Source: Temnothorax longispinosus
Lineage: Eukaryota > Arthropoda > Insecta > Hymenoptera > Formicidae
Direction of reading: 5' to 3'
Length of the DNA: 64,000 nucleotides
Assembly: GCF_030848805.1 (NCBI RefSeq)
Contig: NC_092364.1
Span: forward strand, 15,295,447 to 15,359,446
Both the position numbers and the translations under genes were made by a program. The notes below the pieces were generated by a model that made no database searches, was not told where the DNA came from, and saw nothing but the letters and a program-made list of their open reading frames with translations. This document shows, in pieces, positions 59,207-64,000 of this stretch (position 1 is the first letter of the stretch; each line of letters opens with the position of its first letter).

Positions 59207-61719
59207 GCCGGGACCAGAAGCCTCTCTGGTTGGAATTTCGGACGCGTATTCCGATGCCGTCGCCACGAGGGACTCTTATCGGCCGGGGGGATTCACCTCT
59301 CTCTGTATGTGGATCGAGGGACGCGCGACGCGACGTGCTGATCCTCGCTTCCGCAGTGAAACGGACGAGACGCCCGCGCCGCACCGTCGGCCGCGTCTCG
59401 ATAGGCAGGGAAACGCTTGATATTTTTCGTCAATATTTGCCGTCTTCCACCGGCGAGGCGGAAATCTTGGGAATTTGAATAATTGGCGGGACGCGACGTA
59501 GGCAACATCGCGGTCCGCTGATTCGGAAGTCGGACGAAGCCTGCGGCATCAGCTGAATAGCGACGACGGAAGGCTACGGTGCTACGTCGGGAGACTGCAT
59601 TGGTAAAACTCCGGCGCGCCACGAAGAAACGTGGAAATCAAAACAATTGGCGTGTCACGTCGCCAGTATTTCAATAGCGATTTCTATGGGCAAACTTGAC
59701 CGTACTTCGCTTGTTTAGTTCGCCTCGGTCAAGCTGAATTATTATCAGGACGAGTGCCATAAAACGAATGCTGAAACTGCAATAAATACCAATTTTAAAA
59801 AGGGACGCATTATTCGATTAATTATTAGCGGAATTGTTAGAGAAAATATGTTGTCATTTAGATTCTTGTCATTAATGATATATGTATATTATTAAATTAT
59901 GTTAAACTACAAAATTATATATTTTTTATAAAAACTGAGTTACTGTATGAGTATAAATACACATAGGTATATAGATATGAAGTTACTCGGACTTATATCA
60001 GCATGGCACCTGATAATTTCTTTATACAATTTCTGCGATGTAATTAATCAGTAACAATGAAACAAATATTATATCTGGTATAATTGATACTTATAGAAGA
60101 AATTTATAACATTTTGTATAATAAATTTTGTGCATCAATGCAGGCGCATTGAAAACTGAAAATTTTACACTAAAATTATGCATCCAATAAAATTTGTTAT
60201 TAAATCAGTTGATGCTTTGTTTTTTCCTAAGTTTATAAAAAACTTCTATTTAAAATTCGTCGTTGTGATTAGTGTTTCTAAAATTAATGTGTTCATTATT
60301 TAATTAAAGACGTGGTACGTGAAAATACGCTACCACCGTCGATTTCGAATAAAATAACTGCCGTCTGTGTTTAACGCTGCTAACTGTACGTTAATCTATA
60401 TATATCGCCGCAGATAATGCAATTAGTTGGAATGGACTTCGCCCGCTGTTGAAGTACTTAACGCGCAATGCGTTTCAAGCAGACCCCTGTAAATGTTTGA
60501 AACAAAAATCGGCTAAAAACAAATTCGATTTATTCGCGACAGAACCGAAAAATATTACATCTATCTACACACGGAGAAACAATCAGTTTGAAATGTACTT
60601 CTCAAACTGATAACTGCCGTGATTAATCCATCCTCGGTCTCGGCCCTGTAAATTCTTGTCGAGCAATCGCAACGATAATATATTGATCGGCGATCTAACC
60701 GGGTGCTGGCTTTCGTGGAATAGAATTAAGATGCCTGCCGATTAAATCCGTGCCCAGCCTCCGTGCGCGGCACAGGCGACTAAACCGGTTTATTACAATA
60801 TCCACTTTAATGGACACGCCGGAGAGAAAGCGCGGCTCCCGTATCACGTTACATTCACAGCATTCGCTGCGTTTTATCGAAAGGGGAAGACAATGACGCG
60901 CGGGACAAAAAGCGCGTGCCACGAAGGTCCAAAACTCCAAAACATCGGCAAATGAAACGACGACGACGACGATGAAACGGCCTTCGCAAGCTTCTTCAAC
61001 CGTAATGTCGACGGCATAAATTCAGATGTTTGCAGATTATATGGCCCCCGACTTACGGGGCTGCCCTGTCGCTCCCTGTCTCTCCCTCTAGCCGTACGAA
61101 AGGAGGGAAGGGGATACGCCTATTATCTGTACAAGCGGGCTATTTATATACCTCGTCTGCGAAAAAAAGATGGCAATAATGGAGATAATGGCCTGACTTA
61201 CGATCGGCGGGGCTATGAAGTTGTCGTACTTTGATACACGAGCGAGAGGACCGTCTTATCGGTGCGCGCCACATCCCCGCGCGTTTCGCCGTTCGCGAAT
61301 CGGTCTCGAATGCCTCGCACGCGGCGCGCCGTCATGGCCATGGCCTCGAATCGCGATAGCGTATACACACGCCCGCGCCGCTGATTTCTTCGGCTAGTTT
61401 CGGGGAAAGAAGAAGGTGAAAAATGGCCGCGCGCGTGGAAGAGCGCGCGCCACGGAATCGCACCGGTCTCGCGTCGGCTCGTATCGCGTCGCTTCTTACC
61501 GTCGTCCATGTCGGAGAGTAGCTTAAAGTGCACCAAGCGCGCCGGAATTCGTGCTTTTTCTTGTATCCGGATTCCCTGTGACGCGAGCGCGAAGAATTAT
61601 TGTTACGAGCAAGAAACGGGAATGAACATAGAGACGTTACTTCGACTTTTAACTTCCGCAGACACCGGGCGTAGAGAAAATAGAGTACAACTACAATTGT
61701 GTGTTGTTTTCATTTTTCA

Positions 61720-64000
61720 GGATAATTTGTTCTGCTCGTCGCTGCTTTAGAAACAATATATTGCGTAAGGGGTAAAAATAGCCTCACGGCAATGCAAAAT
61801 TAAAATTATTCCCCATCTCAAAAAAATGTAAAATAAATGTAGTATAAACTGTAGCTGCAAAATTACTTGTTTTTTTATTGATATGTAAGCAATACCGATG
61901 CTTGTACCAATACCTATGTGAGTTGCGTTAAAATAATGTTTCACAAGTGATAACTATATAATACGAGACATTGCGTCTAACTTTAACAACTCCATAATAA
62001 GATATTAACATTATATATTCCAATTTCCATATCGCTGTTTGATTCAGATATTGCTTCTGTATGACTTGCAAATAAATAATGGCGAATTGCAAAATCACTG
62101 AATATGCATATTAATCAAATAATCTCTCTGATGTATCATTCGCGGCGATTTCAAGTCACCTTGTGATTATAAGCCTTATTGCGCATGCATAGCGTATAAC
62201 TATGCGAGGCTTTGCGAGGGCAAACACCGCGACAGATCTGCGCGCGAGAGACGGAATATTATCATTAACCCGCATGGACAGTGTGAATGATTGAACCACG
62301 TACGCTGGCAGAACTTGATGATGAGTTCCTGACGCGGCGAGTGGCGTCGAGTATGATGAATATTCTTCCCGGATGATAGCTCGATGGGAAATGAAACGGA
62401 TCGGTGACACGCGAGCGTGAAATTATAGATGTGCGCGCATCAAGTATTCCAGCGACCAAAGGTGCATTTATACTATACCGAACACGGGCGATCGGGCACG
62501 AGCAAACGAATGCCAGTCGCTGTAATGGGAACGGTCATCAAGAGCGAACGAACTCGACCATTCATGCCCGAAATCGGCATTTTGAAACTGTGTATTCGAG
62601 GGCCGAATGAATCTCTCCGAACATAAATCTACACGTCGAATTTCAATGAGGATTGAATGGCGCTCCCAACTATAGCTTTCAACGCATATAGGTACTTAAT
62701 TATAATTACTGCAATTACTAGATTGTTATTACATGAAATGTTATTATCGTTATTACTATAATTGCTTTCTTTTAACAGCATCGGTAAATTTTTGCGCTTA
62801 CTTATTATACCAATATAAAACGTGCAAAATTTACGTTACGGTATTCTACTTTTTCAAGAAAGTTATAAAGATTGTAAGAAATAGCACGTAAAAAATTTTT
62901 AAACCGCAATACGCGAGATGAAAGAATAAAATAAAATAAATTGCGACAGGTGCATCGTGGACCTGCGTCATCTGCATGGTGTATACGCGCTTACAGTGCA
63001 AGTGGCATAAACAAAACACAAATAAAGCACGATACTCGCGTAGTGTGAACGAATCGTAACGACTACAATCGAAACATCGTCTCGCATTTACGATCGGCAT
63101 ACCGATCGGTCGCCGCATAGTCTCATGGAGGGACGAAGGTAGCACGCAGAGTTTGCGGCTGTAGAAAAACAAAGGTGGGGCCGGCAAGATATTCTGGTCA
63201 CTCGACGAAGCAGGGGACTACCACAACGAATTTGAAGCATCGTGGAGCGCGCGCGCTCGCGTTTGTGAGAGAAACGCTTTTTGAGATAACCTACAGATTT
63301 GTTTCATCCAAGCCCGACGAAACTATAGATAATATAGAGCGAGTTCCCAGTCGTCGCGAGCCCGTGAATTCTTCATTTTTTTATTCATTGCGGGTACATA
63401 ACTAAATAAAAGCTACCGCCATCCAAAAGACATTGATGGATGTTAATGCACATTTGCGAAATCAAATCCTCTCTGAATTATGTATATTCCAATGTTACCT
63501 GCGAATCAAGAGTATTTACATTTGAAAAACACGACGGCAAATTACGAAGAATTAAATTAGCCCTATTAAAAGATAAAACAAATTGCATCAGGTGCAATAA
63601 CTGCAAATTGTAAAAAAAAAACATTTTTTAGGTAATAAATGTTTTTGGTAATAGCAAAAAGTTCTTTAACTAGTCTGAAACTTAATTGAAACCTATTCTC
63701 CTAATTAAAACGTCGAGGCATAATTAATTAGGTTTTGAGTTAAAAATGAAGGGCTCTCCATGAACTACATAAATTCTCCCTATTCCTTCTAAACTGTGAC
63801 TACACAACAATATTTTACATCGTTCACTTAAAGTTCAAATAAAAAATATTCAAGTAGATTACTTTTCTTAAGAGAGAGAGAGAGAATTTTAACTAAATTT
63901 TTAATAAATTTAAAACTCAAGCCAAAACACGTTTATTTGCTTTCTCCTCATGTATCAAAGTCGTATTTTTGTCCATTTATTTCGTCTCGTTTATTTGCCT
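61720..64000. other. AT-rich right end of the window
   Basis: Mostly AT-rich, with a moderately GC-rich interval at 62150-62620 and a weaker one at 63060-63370. A GA repeat is at 63871-63886. No exon or known element was recognised. Confidence 0.55.

Larger units (their letters stand above)
54941..61719. other. Largely CpG-rich non-coding block
   Basis: CpG-rich at 55960-57050, 57640-58060, 58560-59640 and 60690-61560; AT-rich at 58060-58560 and 59800-60340. Numerous overlapping frames (up to 179 codons at 56740-57279) follow simple repeats or GC skew and have no domain. A hairpin ATCAGTTTGA/TCAAACTGAT lies at 60582-60611. A CGCCGCGCCGCG motif is at about 57866-57880. Confidence 0.5.

Noticed and set aside
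61710..61722. TTTTCATTTTTCAG acceptor-like signal on the plus strand
   Set aside because: The frame after it closes soon and no donor or homology follows.

Overview
This window looks like nuclear DNA of an insect, most likely an ant or another hymenopteran. I base this on base composition and repeat content, not on a species-specific gene. AT-rich blocks of 0.3-2 kb alternate with GC-rich blocks in which CpG is plainly not depleted (long CGCGCG runs and many GCGCGGCGCGG-type motifs). GA, CA, GCGA, GATA and CGN microsatellites are common. No bacterial operons, ribosome-binding sites, rRNA, CRISPR arrays or convincing tRNAs are visible. Almost every open frame of 60-180 codons lies in a GC-rich or simple-sequence block, overlaps frames on the other strand and has no recognisable domain, so I do not call these frames genes.

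The one coding feature I can support is on the minus strand at 4114-4372. It is the first coding exon of a class A (rhodopsin-like) G-protein-coupled receptor, with a Ser/Asn-rich N-terminus, TM1 carrying the Gly-Asn motif, the start of intracellular loop 1, and a clean splice donor. Two splice acceptors lie 6 nt apart just upstream of the ATG, so the 5' UTR begins in an exon further right. No TM2-TM7 exons were recognised in positions 1-4113, so the rest of the receptor probably lies beyond the left edge. The remaining 60 kb is either 5' intron of this gene or intergenic DNA; the sequence does not decide which.

Layout: 1-4113, mixed CpG-rich and AT-rich, probably receptor intron; 4114-4372, receptor exon; 4380-9300, non-coding with a TIR-bearing relic element at 6155-6507; 9300-17000, alternating CpG and AT blocks; 17002-17910, two diverged copies of a 75-bp sequence with a long hairpin element between them; 18000-22600, CpG-rich with Z-DNA-type runs; 23316-23452, a 33-bp tandem repeat; 25374-25446, a GCGA/GA microsatellite; 27025-27092, a perfect 68-bp palindrome; 27840-41880, alternating blocks with one weak exon candidate at 32288-32370; 41885-42087, a nested foldback element; 43725-43828, a 13-bp minisatellite; 45501-46464, a duplicated 370-bp sequence flanking a pol III A-box-like hairpin; 49803-49856, a long CA repeat; 50962-51270, a foldback MITE; 54900-61720, CpG-rich with pyrimidine, GATA and GA tracts; 61720-64000, mainly AT-rich.

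I found no multi-gene system in the window. What deserves a second look is structural: three foldback or palindromic elements, one TIR relic, two diverged duplications, a shared 21-bp word 3.1 kb apart, and a dispersed GC-rich motif.
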